This document shows positions 45,781 to 55,119 of a stretch of 64,000 nucleotides of DNA, in pieces. Source of the stretch: Candidatus Saccharimonadota bacterium (GTDB taxonomy: Bacteria > Patescibacteriota > Saccharimonadia > Saccharimonadales > Saccharimonadaceae); the NCBI GenBank assembly GCA_024697865.1, contig JAILSC010000016.1, forward strand, positions 47,124-111,123, written 5' to 3'. The stretch's first letter is position 1; every line of letters begins with the position of its first letter. The position numbers were made by a program, and so were the translations under genes. The notes under the pieces were generated by a model. The model made no database searches. It was not told the origin of the DNA and worked only from the letters and a program-made list of their open reading frames with translations.

Positions 45781-46716
45781 ATGAGTGGGCAGAATAGTTT
45801 TGAGGCATTAGAGAAAATCCGACGACGAATAAAGTTGTGCGACTATCTAGTGGTCGCGCAATTATATCTGCAAGACAATTATCTGCTGGAAAGAGATTTG
45901 ACACCAGACGACATCAAGCCTCGCTTATTGGGCCACTGGGGTACTTGCCACGGAATTAATGTAGCCTATGCTAATCTCAAGGCTTATTTTGCGGATGATC
46001 CGGGTTTTACTTTTATCTTGGGACCGGGGCACGGGTTTCCGGCCTTGCAGGCAAATTTATTTGTGGACGGAGAATTAGCTAAGGTTGATGATAGAGCCGT
46101 CCCCGATGCGGCCGGAATCGCTTATTTATGTCGGCAATTTTCTTGGCCGGACGGATTTCCGAGCCATGCTAGTCCGATTACGCCAGGTATTATTACCGAA
46201 GGCGGAGAACTCGGCTACGCCACGGCTAATGCCTATGGAGTATCACTTGGCCATCCGGAAAAAACTATCGCTGTGCTGATTGGCGATGGGGAACTAGAGG
46301 CCGCCACCGGGTTAGATTCTTTGAATTTGAGGAATCTACTTACTGGAGAGAACAACGGAAAAGTGTTGCCGATTTTACATCTAAATGGCTACAAGATCTC
46401 GGCGCCGTCGATTTACGCCCGAAAGTCCGAAAGAGAATTAAACGAGCTAATCCGTGGGTTTGGCTTTACGCCGATTTGGATCAAGGGTGACAAACCACAA
46501 CATTTCCAAGCTGCTTTAAACCAAGAAGTAGAGGCGCCGTTTTATATTTTACAGACCGAAAAAGGCGAAGGTGGACCCAATCGTCATCAAGATGCCCACC
46601 AGATCCCATTAAAAAATCCGAAGACCGACCCCGCGGAGCTAGCGCAACTGTCTGACTGGCTGAAGTCTTATCATTTTGCTGATTTGTTTGACCAAAAGAA
46701 AGGATTCGTGATATGA
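45781..46716 (+). CDS. xfp: Phosphoketolase, N-terminal subunit (split gene)
   Basis: A 311-residue protein equal to the XFP N-terminal (TPP) domain. It has LLGHWGTCHGINVAYANL, GPGHGFPALQANL, GGELGYATANAYGVSLG and IGDGELEAATG, with the active-site His residues and the TPP pyrophosphate motif. It ends after the domain with WLKSYHFADLFD, where one-chain phosphoketolases go on. The next gene, overlapping by ATGA, has the rest. The enzyme cleaves xylulose-5-P or fructose-6-P to acetyl-P. The start at 45781 is chosen from the -10 position. Confidence 0.9.
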   Translation: MSGQNSFEALEKIRRRIKLCDYLVVAQLYLQDNYLLERDLTPDDIKPRLLGHWGTCHGINVAYANLKAYFADDPGFTFILGPGHGFPALQANLFVDGELAKVDDRAVPDAAGIAYLCRQFSWPDGFPSHASPITPGIITEGGELGYATANAYGVSLGHPEKTIAVLIGDGELEAATGLDSLNLRNLLTGENNGKVLPILHLNGYKISAPSIYARKSERELNELIRGFGFTPIWIKGDKPQHFQAALNQEVEAPFYILQTEKGEGGPNRHQDAHQIPLKNPKTDPAELAQLSDWLKSYHFADLFDQKKGFVI

Positions 46717-47855
46717 CAGAGCTATATTCATCAGCAGAACGAATTGGTGAATTACTGGCTGAACAGCTTAAAAATGATCCGCATTTTTACTTCTTTTCGC
46801 CGGATGAAACCACTTCCAATAAATTCAGTCAGATATACGAAGTTGCGGAGCGAGCTTGGAGCCTACCGATAGAAGAGTGGGATTTGCCAGAAAGTCCCAA
46901 TGGCAGGGTTGTCGAAATGTTGTCCGAGAACGTACTATTCTCGGTAATGACGGGACATCTAACGAATAATGAACAAGCGATGTTGGGTAGTTATGAAGCG
47001 TTTTTACCAGTAATCACAGCGCAACTATTGCAACAAATAAAGTTCATCAAACAAGCCCGGAACGTAACTTGGCGTACGCCAATGCCGGCCGTGAATTTAT
47101 TGTCGACCTCAACCTGCTGGCGGCAAGATCATAATGGTTTTACCCACCAATCACCAGCATTGATTTCAATGTTATTATCGGTGCCTTCTAATCTGGCTAA
47201 CTGTCTCTTTCCGGTAGACGACGTAGCCGCAGAAACGGCTTTTAATTTTATGCTCGATTCCCGGGATGTTGTAAATTTGACAACATTCGACAAGAATCCT
47301 CGACCTCGCTACCTTGACTCAAAACAAGCCGAGCTTCAACTCAAGAATGGTGGCGCGAGTATTTATCAGGCCGCATCAGACGAAGACCCGAACTTTGTAC
47401 TGACAGCGGCAGGAGATATCGCCACACATGAAACCCTTGAAGCCATGCGCATTATTCGGAAAGATATGCCAGAAGTGAAGTTACGTTTCGTAGGAATCGG
47501 CGCCCTTAGCTACCGAGCAATCGGCACTACACAAAATAAACTCAGCAGAGAGCGATTTATGGAACTATTTACGCCTGACCGACCAATTTTGGCAAACTTC
47601 CATGGCTATCCAGAAACCCTGGAAAATATTTTGGAAAACTACACTGAAAGACGGCGGCTAAGAGTACATGGTTTCAACGAAGAGGGTTCGACCACTACGC
47701 CGTTTGAGATGCTAAGACGCAATGCGGCTTCGCGTTATGACCTAGCAATTGATATCGCCAAAGTCTTAAAGCGGCCTGATTTGGTAACTAAATACGAAGA
47801 CCGCCTAGCTCAAAATCACCTCCATGCTATAAAATATGGCATTGACATGATATAA
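46713..47855 (+). CDS. xfp: Phosphoketolase, C-terminal subunit (split gene)
   Basis: A 380-residue protein equal to the XFP middle and C-terminal domains: FFSPDETTSNKFSQIYE, NGRVVEMLSENVLFSVMTGHL, GSYEAFLPVI, STSTCWRQDHNGFTHQSPALI (TPP aminopyrimidine side) and EEGSTTTPFEMLRRNAASRYDLA. Together the two parts make about 690 residues, shorter than the usual 790. It should form a heteromeric enzyme with the upstream product. Confidence 0.9.
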   Translation: MTELYSSAERIGELLAEQLKNDPHFYFFSPDETTSNKFSQIYEVAERAWSLPIEEWDLPESPNGRVVEMLSENVLFSVMTGHLTNNEQAMLGSYEAFLPVITAQLLQQIKFIKQARNVTWRTPMPAVNLLSTSTCWRQDHNGFTHQSPALISMLLSVPSNLANCLFPVDDVAAETAFNFMLDSRDVVNLTTFDKNPRPRYLDSKQAELQLKNGGASIYQAASDEDPNFVLTAAGDIATHETLEAMRIIRKDMPEVKLRFVGIGALSYRAIGTTQNKLSRERFMELFTPDRPILANFHGYPETLENILENYTERRRLRVHGFNEEGSTTTPFEMLRRNAASRYDLAIDIAKVLKRPDLVTKYEDRLAQNHLHAIKYGIDMI

Positions 47856-47856
47856 T
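47851..47856 (+). promoter_or_regulatory. Leaderless promoter, PIN-TRAM gene
   Basis: TGATATAAT ends 7 bases before the ATG at 47864 and overlaps the phosphoketolase stop. A TTGACA at 47842-47847 is too close to be its -35. Confidence 0.65.
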
Positions 47857-47863
47857 TTCTATT

Positions 47864-48556
47864 ATGGAATTATTTATTTTGATTATAACGCTAGTAATTC
47901 TAGCGGAAACCAGTTTCTTAACGGTGAAAAAAGTGCAGCCTTTAAGGACAGGGAAACGAAAAATTTATATCGATACCTCCGCTTTAATCGACGGACGAAT
48001 TCTGAATGTAGCACGCTCGGGATTCATCGATGGCGATATCATTGTGCTAAAAAGTGTACTAAGAGAATTACAATTACTAGCTGACGGCAAAGATTCAGAA
48101 AAGCGTACTAAGGCTCGTGCCGGGATGGAGGCTGTAGCCGAACTAGAGCGAGTAGTAAATGTAAATACCGAAATTTATGATGACGGCGAAGGACGAGTAA
48201 AAGTAGATGAACAATTGCTAAAATTTGCCAAAGACAACAAAGGTGCAGTCCTGACTATAGACTATAATTTGATTAAGGTGGCTGAGGCGGAAAAGATTGA
48301 AACTTTGAATATTAACGACCTAGCCTTGGCTGTGCGAACAGAATTCCTGCCTGGTGAAAAGATGGAAATCAAAATTACCGAAAAAGGTTCTAACCGAGGA
48401 CAGGGTGTCGGACACCTAGCCAATGGCACGATGGTGGTAGTGGACCGAGCCTCCAATAAAATCGGCCAAACCCTAACCGTAGAGTTCGTGAGATTTCACG
48501 AAACCTCTGCCGGTAGGATGATTTTTGCTAAGATTGCTCGACCCAAGAAGAAATAA
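47864..48556 (+). CDS. PIN-TRAM protein (YacL-like)
   Basis: A 230-residue protein: an N-terminal transmembrane helix (1-20), a PIN nuclease domain with IYIDTSALIDGRIL (first Asp), a central Glu and AVLTIDYNLIKVA (last Asp), then a TRAM domain (EIKITEKGSNRGQGVGHLANGTMVVV). It is short compared with YacL, which has more helices. Probable RNA-binding or RNA-cleaving membrane protein. Confidence 0.88.
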   Translation: MELFILIITLVILAETSFLTVKKVQPLRTGKRKIYIDTSALIDGRILNVARSGFIDGDIIVLKSVLRELQLLADGKDSEKRTKARAGMEAVAELERVVNVNTEIYDDGEGRVKVDEQLLKFAKDNKGAVLTIDYNLIKVAEAEKIETLNINDLALAVRTEFLPGEKMEIKITEKGSNRGQGVGHLANGTMVVVDRASNKIGQTLTVEFVRFHETSAGRMIFAKIARPKKK

Positions 48557-51259
48557 TTAACTGTTCTTATCAGATTTATTGCAAGACTTATCCGGTGTGA
48601 TTTTGATTTCACTAGTAGAAGTATAACCGGCGGAGTCCGAAACCGTGATGCGGGCGGAAGTCTCGGTTCCGTTTAAGGTATAAATGGTGCCACCACTGAG
48701 CGAGACGCCGCCTTTTTCTACACCGTTGATGTAGAGAGTGGCATCAGCTAAATCGGAGGTTCCGCGGCTAATGTTAGCGTTAAGATTGCAACCGCTAGCC
48801 GACAGGGAAACGCGTGGTGGTTCATAATCACAGGTGTCGTTTTGGTCGCGGTTATAGGGTTCTGGGACACTATAGACGGCGTTGCCGGTCATCGGGTCAA
48901 TGGTCTTAGTGACATCTATCTCGATCTTTTGGTCTTCAGGCGTACAAGCCGCAGCTAGCAAGTGATTATATCGGTTGAAAGTGAGCTTTTCGGTAGTGAC
49001 ACCAGAATTTTTGGAATTATACCAACTTGGCCAAATATCTGTCCTGCCGTTAATAGTCAAGGTCTGAATCCCGGCCGGTCGGACTGGTTGATCACCAGGG
49101 TGCCAGCGGCCATCAGGCTCGTAAACTTCTTTATGGACATGTTCCATATAATAGCCTACCGTGTGACGAACGATATCGTTAGAGTTGGAGCTAAGCCCCG
49201 CGCCATCGTGATGACCGTTCCAGACGAAGGTGGACAAGGCAGTAGAGTAACTCTCAATCAAAGAATCTTTAGTAACGGCGGAGTTAGTAGTAGTGGTAGT
49301 CCCGGTCTTAGTAGCGGTCCAAACCCCTGGAACCACGAAACCTTCATTATTAAACCAACGAGCGCTTGGGTCACTGAGGATGCTAGAGATCATATAGGCG
49401 ACTTGTGGATCTACTACCGGGGTAGCTTCAGGATCGCTCCAGGATTCGATAGTTTCGCCAGAGGAATTCTTCATCTCTAGTACGTAAGATAGATCTTTAT
49501 AGGAGCCGCCGCGAGCAAGAGAGGCGTAGGCATTAGCGTGCTCTACCATGCGAACGTTGCAACCAGAGCCAATAGCGATAGAAAGTCCGTAGCCTTCTTG
49601 GCCGTCGCAATAAGTCTTGTCGCCGAGTTGATGAGCAATTTCGAGAGAATTGTCGATTCCATTGATGTAAAGCGCTTTAACCGCAGCGATGTTGAGCGAG
49701 TGCCCCAACGAGAACCGAATAGTTACGTTGCCGTAGAAGGTACCAGTGGCGTTGGTCAAGGAACAGCCACCGCCCGTATAACCAGCACAATAGAGACTGT
49801 TGATGTTTTCGTCTTTCAATACGCTACCCGGGCCATAGTTGACCCCTTCACGCTGCATAAAGAGCGGGGAATAATCCAGAATCGGCTTGATAGAAGAACC
49901 TGGCTCGATGAGAGAGTCTGTAGTCACATTCATTTCGCCGTAATCAGTGTCGAGGAAATCAATAGAACCGACCATAGCTACAACCTGAGAGGTCTCTACG
50001 TCTACAGAAACCATGGCGATGTTGTCACTATTATTCTTATACATGTGCTGAGCCCCAACCTGGACGGCGTCTTCGGCAATCTTCTGGGCACGAAGATCAA
50101 GCGTGGTCTTAATAGTCCAACCGCCAGCTCGCATAGTGGAAATACCATATTTATCTTCTAATTGCTTCTTAACCTCAAGGACAAAGTGCGGAGCAAGCAT
50201 GTCGGCATATTGACTAGATTCTGGCTTGATTCCGGCTAGAATATCTACAGACTTAGCTTCTTCGGCTTGTTCTTGGGTAATATAGCCCATTTCCGCCATG
50301 ACGTCTAGGGTGTAATGCTGACGCCAGATTAATTGATCGTGGCCATATTCATTGTAAGGGTTAAAGACGCCCGGGTTGTTCGGAATGGAAGCCAACAGAG
50401 CTGATTCAGCCAAAGTAAGATCTTTAGCGTGTTTACCGAAATAAGTTTGAGCCGCAGACTCTACCCCGTTACGCCGACCGCCGTAAGGCGATTGGTTCAA
50501 ATACATGGTGAGAATTTGATCTTTAGAGTACATCTTCTCGAGCTCAACTGCGAGAATTAACTCCTTGACTTTACGAGTGAGACCACCACGGTTTTCGCTC
50601 TGAGCTTCATCGGAGAAATAAACTTGCTTGATTAATTGTTGAGTCAGAGTAGAACCACCTTGAACACCATGACCAGATAAGGTTGAGAAGGCAGCCCGAA
50701 CCATAGCTCCAAAATCTACCCCGGAGTGGTTGTAGAAGTTGCGGTCCTCGATGGCCACGGTAGCTTGATACATATACTCAGGAATATCTTCAGCGTCGAC
50801 AACTAAGCGATAATCGTCGTTACCAGTATCTTTCCAAAGCAATTCACCGTTGCGATCCAAATAAGTATTAACCGTCTCGGAAATAGACATTTCGTCTAGG
50901 CGGATCTCATCTAAATCTTTCTTATAATAAAGAAATAGTCCGCCAAGGAAAATAATAAAAATCAAGATACAGGCAGCACAGAATTTCAGAATAGTCTTTT
51001 GGCCTGGCCAAGAAAACCACCATTTAAACACTCTTTTTGGATGCAAGCGCGCAAAAAAGCGCTTGACTGGTTCTTTTGGCAATTTAGCTAGTTCTTCGGC
51101 CCGACGGCGAGAGCTAGCTTCCTGTTTAGCCCGATAATTATAAGCTAAACTGGAGTAAAGGTTCATGTTCTTTTTCGCAGTTTTAGAGGATTTTTTGCTT
51201 TTATTAGTCTTTGATTTAGACTTGGACGGCAAAATCCTCTCCAATTTCTTTTTAGCCAT
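48557..51259 (-). CDS. Penicillin-binding protein 1A, bifunctional
   Basis: A 900-residue class A PBP. A Lys/Ser-rich cytoplasmic tail and one transmembrane helix (about 91-112) are followed by the GT51 transglycosylase (EDRNFYNHSGVDFGAM, GGSTLTQQLIKQVYF) and the transpeptidase (EPGSSIKPI as SxxK, a later KTGTTT). The last 80 residues are a Ser/Gly-rich beta module. It polymerises and crosslinks peptidoglycan. The ATG at 51259 is 6 bases after TATAAT (51271-51266), a leaderless start. Confidence 0.92.
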   Translation of the reverse strand: MAKKKLERILPSKSKSKTNKSKKSSKTAKKNMNLYSSLAYNYRAKQEASSRRRAEELAKLPKEPVKRFFARLHPKRVFKWWFSWPGQKTILKFCAACILIFIIFLGGLFLYYKKDLDEIRLDEMSISETVNTYLDRNGELLWKDTGNDDYRLVVDAEDIPEYMYQATVAIEDRNFYNHSGVDFGAMVRAAFSTLSGHGVQGGSTLTQQLIKQVYFSDEAQSENRGGLTRKVKELILAVELEKMYSKDQILTMYLNQSPYGGRRNGVESAAQTYFGKHAKDLTLAESALLASIPNNPGVFNPYNEYGHDQLIWRQHYTLDVMAEMGYITQEQAEEAKSVDILAGIKPESSQYADMLAPHFVLEVKKQLEDKYGISTMRAGGWTIKTTLDLRAQKIAEDAVQVGAQHMYKNNSDNIAMVSVDVETSQVVAMVGSIDFLDTDYGEMNVTTDSLIEPGSSIKPILDYSPLFMQREGVNYGPGSVLKDENINSLYCAGYTGGGCSLTNATGTFYGNVTIRFSLGHSLNIAAVKALYINGIDNSLEIAHQLGDKTYCDGQEGYGLSIAIGSGCNVRMVEHANAYASLARGGSYKDLSYVLEMKNSSGETIESWSDPEATPVVDPQVAYMISSILSDPSARWFNNEGFVVPGVWTATKTGTTTTTNSAVTKDSLIESYSTALSTFVWNGHHDGAGLSSNSNDIVRHTVGYYMEHVHKEVYEPDGRWHPGDQPVRPAGIQTLTINGRTDIWPSWYNSKNSGVTTEKLTFNRYNHLLAAACTPEDQKIEIDVTKTIDPMTGNAVYSVPEPYNRDQNDTCDYEPPRVSLSASGCNLNANISRGTSDLADATLYINGVEKGGVSLSGGTIYTLNGTETSARITVSDSAGYTSTSEIKITPDKSCNKSDKNS

Positions 51260-51265
51260 ATACCC

Positions 51266-51312
51266 ATTATACATGAATTTCTAAAAACATAAAGTTTTTT
51301 ATGTGTTATATT
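51266..51312. promoter_or_regulatory. Divergent leaderless promoters, PBP1A and murJ
   Basis: Minus TATAAT at 51271-51266 (6 bases before the ATG at 51259) and plus TATATT at 51307-51312 with an upstream TGT (6 bases before the ATG at 51319). Two peptidoglycan genes share one 59-base intergenic region. Confidence 0.6.
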
Positions 51313-51318
51313 ATATAT

Positions 51319-52959
51319 ATGAGAAAGTTTAAGTTCCGGTCGGTAGTGGCATTGGCTCAGGCTAAAATGTCGGTGAAATCGGCAGCAATCGTCTTGGCTT
51401 CGTCGACACTGGTTTCAGCTTTACTTGGGCTATTTCGGGACCGGCTTTTAAACTCCTATTATCTAGGAACTTACCCTACCGGCATTGACGCCTATACGGC
51501 GGCGTTTACAGTCCCAGACTTTATGTTTTTTATTTTAACCTCGGGGGCACTATCGGTTTCATTTATTCCAGTATTTAACGAAAGATTAGCAAAGGGGAAC
51601 AAAAAATCCGCTTGGGAATTATCCTCATCTTTGCTAAATTTGATGGCAATTTTAACTTTAATTGCATCAGTGTTAATTATGATTTTCGCGGATCCTTTGA
51701 TTCGTTATGTGGTTTCGCCAGGCTTAGACGAGTCCGGCATGGTACTAGCAATTAATATGACGCGAGTAATCGCAATTAATCCATTCTTGTTCTCAATCGC
51801 AACTGTACTAACTTCGATTCAGCAGGCGGTAGGACGTTTCATTTTCTACTCGTTAGCGCCAGTGATTTATAACATTGGTATTATTATCGGGATTACCTGT
51901 TTTACGGATGGTATCAACCTCTTCGGCGTAGAAATATTCGGCGGCGGGATTATGGGCGTGGCCGTAGGCGTAATTCTGGGCGCAGTGATGCAGCTAGTGG
52001 TGGCTTTGATTGGCTTATTCGGTCTAGGAATGGATTACAGATTCAAAATTAACTGGAAAAATCAAGGCTTTAGGTCTATTTTGAAGTTATTGCCAGCCAG
52101 ATCCCTAGACCAGGGAATGGACTACGTGAACGGAATTGTTAACACTAACCTATCTTCACGCATGGGAGCGGGAGCGGTGCGGTCGTTCAATCAGGCTTCA
52201 ACCCTACACCAAATGCCAGTGAATTTAATTGGCGTAGCAATTTCTACAGCTTTCTTCCCCAAACTAACCGAAGAGCTAGGGGCTGGCGATAAAAAAGAAT
52301 TTTACCAAACCTTCCGCAAGGCTTTGCGAACGATTATTTGGATTGCGTTGCCGGTGGCCGTGATTGCCTTCTTTACCCGAGGGTACGTTACGAGCTTCAT
52401 CTCCAACATCGGTAACAACGACAGTAACGGCACTATCGCTTCGGTACTCGGCGTATTGTGTATCGCAGTTTTTGCTAGGAGCGTGTTCCATATTGCATCA
52501 CGCGGATTTTATGCCTTTCAAGATACGAAAACGCCGTTTTATGTATCGATCGTGGCTATTGGTTTAACTATTGGGCTCTCGGTCTGGTTCTACTTCTTGA
52601 ATTGGGGCGTAGACGGACTGGGCGCAGCGCAATCAATTGGTGCAGTAATCGAAATCGTGATTTTGCTCTGGATTTTGCAAAAACGAGCCCGAGGAGAACT
52701 ACTGAATAAAGCCTTCTGGCAGGCAACTTTCAGAATGTTCTTCGCCGGATTAATTACGGGATGCGTAGCCTTCTCGATGACCAAATTCGTACCATTAATG
52801 GTGACAGATACATCGCTCGTAATCACAATCCCGAAATTCTTACTAATTGCCGGTGTATCACTAGCGGCTTACTTGACCGCTAGCTATTTCTTGGACTTGA
52901 AAGAGGCTAAGCCAGTATTTAATTATTTTAAGAAGATTTTGTTTAGAAACGCAAAATAA
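51319..52959 (+). CDS. murJ: MurJ, lipid II flippase
   Basis: A 546-residue membrane protein with about 14 helices. STLVSALLGLFRDRLL, GALSVSFIPVFNERLAKG and SRMGAGAVRSFNQASTLHQMP are MurJ/MviN signatures. It moves lipid II across the membrane. The ATG at 51319 is taken from the leaderless -10; an upstream in-frame ATG overlaps that box. Confidence 0.93.
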   Translation: MRKFKFRSVVALAQAKMSVKSAAIVLASSTLVSALLGLFRDRLLNSYYLGTYPTGIDAYTAAFTVPDFMFFILTSGALSVSFIPVFNERLAKGNKKSAWELSSSLLNLMAILTLIASVLIMIFADPLIRYVVSPGLDESGMVLAINMTRVIAINPFLFSIATVLTSIQQAVGRFIFYSLAPVIYNIGIIIGITCFTDGINLFGVEIFGGGIMGVAVGVILGAVMQLVVALIGLFGLGMDYRFKINWKNQGFRSILKLLPARSLDQGMDYVNGIVNTNLSSRMGAGAVRSFNQASTLHQMPVNLIGVAISTAFFPKLTEELGAGDKKEFYQTFRKALRTIIWIALPVAVIAFFTRGYVTSFISNIGNNDSNGTIASVLGVLCIAVFARSVFHIASRGFYAFQDTKTPFYVSIVAIGLTIGLSVWFYFLNWGVDGLGAAQSIGAVIEIVILLWILQKRARGELLNKAFWQATFRMFFAGLITGCVAFSMTKFVPLMVTDTSLVITIPKFLLIAGVSLAAYLTASYFLDLKEAKPVFNYFKKILFRNAK

Positions 52960-52964
52960 TCTGG

Positions 52965-52970
52965 TATAAT
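52965..52970 (+). promoter_or_regulatory. Leaderless promoter, gatC
   Basis: TATAAT with an upstream TGG ends 7 bases before the ATG at 52978. No SD. Confidence 0.7.
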
Positions 52971-52977
52971 ATATCTT

Positions 52978-53265
52978 ATGGAAATTAAACGCGAGGATAT
53001 TTTGCATTTGGCTGATTTGTCGAATTTTGCAATCTCTGACGCAGAAGCTAAGTCGCTAGAGAAAGATCTTGGCGGCATTATTAAGTATATTTCGCAATTG
53101 GACGAATTAGACACCGAAAATGTAGAGCCAACCTATCAGGTGTTTGAGATGGAAAATGTCTGGCGAGAAGACGAAATCTTACCCCAAGAAGCCGATCGCG
53201 AAGCTTTACTAGCTTTGACCAAAGAGGAAAAAGATAATCAAATAAAGGTACCGAAAGTATTATGA
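52978..53265 (+). CDS. gatC: GatC, Asp/Glu-tRNA amidotransferase subunit C
   Basis: A 95-residue protein with REDILHLADLSNFAISDAEAK and LDELDTENVEPTYQV, the GatC pattern. It joins GatA and GatB. It overlaps gatA by 4 bases. Confidence 0.93.
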   Translation: MEIKREDILHLADLSNFAISDAEAKSLEKDLGGIIKYISQLDELDTENVEPTYQVFEMENVWREDEILPQEADREALLALTKEEKDNQIKVPKVL

Positions 53266-54635
53266 AAATAGCCAATAAAAAAGTTACCGCCGAAAGATTA
53301 GTCAAAGACGCCCTAGCTAAAGCTAAGCATTTTGAGGATTATAATATTTTTACCTATTTAAATGAAGAGGGCGCTCTGAAAAAAGCTCGCGAGATTGACG
53401 CCCGTATCGCCAAAGGTGAAGAAGTTGGTCGACTAGCGGGCGTGCCATATGCCTTGAAAGACAATTTCCTTTCACCAGAGGGTGAAACTACTGCAGCGGC
53501 ACACATTTTAGAAGGATTCACTTCACCAATTACAGCCACCGCCGTAAAAAAACTCGAAGATGAAGGCGCAATCATGATTGGACGTGTGAATATGGACGCT
53601 TTTGCCCATGGATCGTCTACAGAAAACTCATATTTTGGCCCAACCTTGAACTCACACGACAAAAAAAGAGTATCCGGTGGTTCATCTGGTGGTTCGGCTG
53701 TGGCGGTCGCTTTGGATATTGTAGAATTTGCTACGGGGACAGATACGGGCGGCTCAATCAGGCAACCAGCTTCGTTTAATGGCGTATATGGCTTAAAACC
53801 AACTTATGGCTGTATTTCGCGCTACGGAGTAGTAGCCATGGCGTCGTCTACTGACTGTATTGGCTTTTTCACTAAGACGCCAGAAGACATGGACTTGCTG
53901 ATGTCTATCGCCTCGGGCAAGGATACAAAAGATCTGACCACGCTTGACGATTATTATAATAACAGCAAAGCGACTAAAGCTCAAAAAGTCGGTATTATTA
54001 AAGATTTTGACAATGACAGCGTGGATAAGGAAATCCGGCGGGCCCTGAAGCACAAATGCGAGCTACTAAAATCCAAGGGTTATGAAATTGTGGAACTGGA
54101 GATGCCGGCCCTGAAGTACGCGTTGGCTGCATATTATATTATTGTCCCGGCGGAAGTAACCTCCAATCTTTCTCGCTACGACGGGGTAAGATATGGCTTT
54201 CGCTCTGATGATTCGGTAAATTTGGACGAGCTTTATTCTCATACTAGAGATGAAGGCTTTATGCCGGAAAATAAGCGCCGAATTATGATTGGTAACTTCG
54301 TCTTGTCTAGTGGTTTCTACGATGCTTATTTCTTGAAAGCAGCCAAAGCTCGAACTTTAATTGTCGAAGAATATGCTAAAGCTTTCTCTAAATGTAATTT
54401 TATTTTGACCCCAGTGGCACCGAATCCAGCCTTTAAACTAGGTGAGAAAGTCAACGATCCGGTAGCGATGTATCTCGAGGACGTGATGAGCGTGCCTTTG
54501 AATTTGGCCGGTGTGCCGGGGTTGACAATTCCGGCCGGAAAAACCGACGCAGGACTACCGATTGGTCTGCAATTAGTCGGCCCACGCCGCAGCGATAAAA
54601 GCCTAATTGAATTCTCTAAGGAGCTAGCAGAATAA
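53262..54635 (+). CDS. gatA: GatA, amidotransferase subunit A
   Basis: A 457-residue amidase-signature enzyme. The catalytic Lys is in PYALKDNFL, the Ser pair in RVSGGSSGGSAVAVA and TGTDTGGSIRQPAS. It frees ammonia from glutamine for Gln-tRNA or Asn-tRNA formation. It is slightly short at the C-terminus. Confidence 0.95.
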   Translation: MKIANKKVTAERLVKDALAKAKHFEDYNIFTYLNEEGALKKAREIDARIAKGEEVGRLAGVPYALKDNFLSPEGETTAAAHILEGFTSPITATAVKKLEDEGAIMIGRVNMDAFAHGSSTENSYFGPTLNSHDKKRVSGGSSGGSAVAVALDIVEFATGTDTGGSIRQPASFNGVYGLKPTYGCISRYGVVAMASSTDCIGFFTKTPEDMDLLMSIASGKDTKDLTTLDDYYNNSKATKAQKVGIIKDFDNDSVDKEIRRALKHKCELLKSKGYEIVELEMPALKYALAAYYIIVPAEVTSNLSRYDGVRYGFRSDDSVNLDELYSHTRDEGFMPENKRRIMIGNFVLSSGFYDAYFLKAAKARTLIVEEYAKAFSKCNFILTPVAPNPAFKLGEKVNDPVAMYLEDVMSVPLNLAGVPGLTIPAGKTDAGLPIGLQLVGPRRSDKSLIEFSKELAE

Positions 54636-55054
54636 TGGACGGCGGTGTAGTAACTTTTGTCATTGCGATTTTGATTGTAGCGGTTTTTGTCTTTGTGGCA
54701 ATTTTGCTCACTGGTAAACGCAATTATAATTTCAATAGAGAAGCTTATCAGACGAAGTTCTTAGCGATAGAAAATAAATTAACCCAAGCCAGTCCGGCTA
54801 CTTGGACAGTAGTGATTATTGAGGCCGATAAATTACTTGATAAGGCCATGATCGAAATGGGTATCCCGGGCAAAACTATGGGGGATAGATTGAAACGTTC
54901 AGGGGATAAATTTGGAAATCTGAACTCGGTATGGCGAGTACACAAACTACGTAATGCTCTTGCTCACGAGGCCGGATTTGAGATTAGCTATAAGCAAGCC
55001 TTTAACGCCCTAGCTATTTATAAACAAGCGCTAAAAGATTTGGGGGCGATATAA
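54635..55054 (+). CDS. Membrane-anchored HEPN-like protein inside the gat operon
   Basis: A 139-residue protein: an N-terminal transmembrane helix (about 5-26), then a helical domain with IIEADKLLDKAMIEMGI and VHKLRNALAHEAGFEIS. R-x4-LRNxLAHE-like motifs are typical of HEPN folds. It shares one base with the gatA stop. A role in tRNA or RNA metabolism is inference. Confidence 0.65.
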   Translation: MDGGVVTFVIAILIVAVFVFVAILLTGKRNYNFNREAYQTKFLAIENKLTQASPATWTVVIIEADKLLDKAMIEMGIPGKTMGDRLKRSGDKFGNLNSVWRVHKLRNALAHEAGFEISYKQAFNALAIYKQALKDLGAI

Positions 55055-55119
55055 TGAAATTCAAGAACAAAGCTATGCGAGTATATCTAACGGTAAAACG
55101 CGGAAGGAGCAAACTATGA
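55054..55119 (+). CDS. 21-residue coupling ORF before gatB
   Basis: A short basic peptide (MKFKNKAMRVYLTVKRGRSKL) whose ATG overlaps the preceding stop (TAATG) and whose stop overlaps the gatB start (ATGA). AAGGAG for gatB lies inside it. It may only carry ribosomes on to gatB. Confidence 0.35.
   Translation: MKFKNKAMRVYLTVKRGRSKL

Noticed and set aside
49538-50161. 207-codon plus-strand ORF opposite the PBP1A gene
   Set aside because: PBP1A motifs are continuous on the other strand, and this ORF has no start signals.
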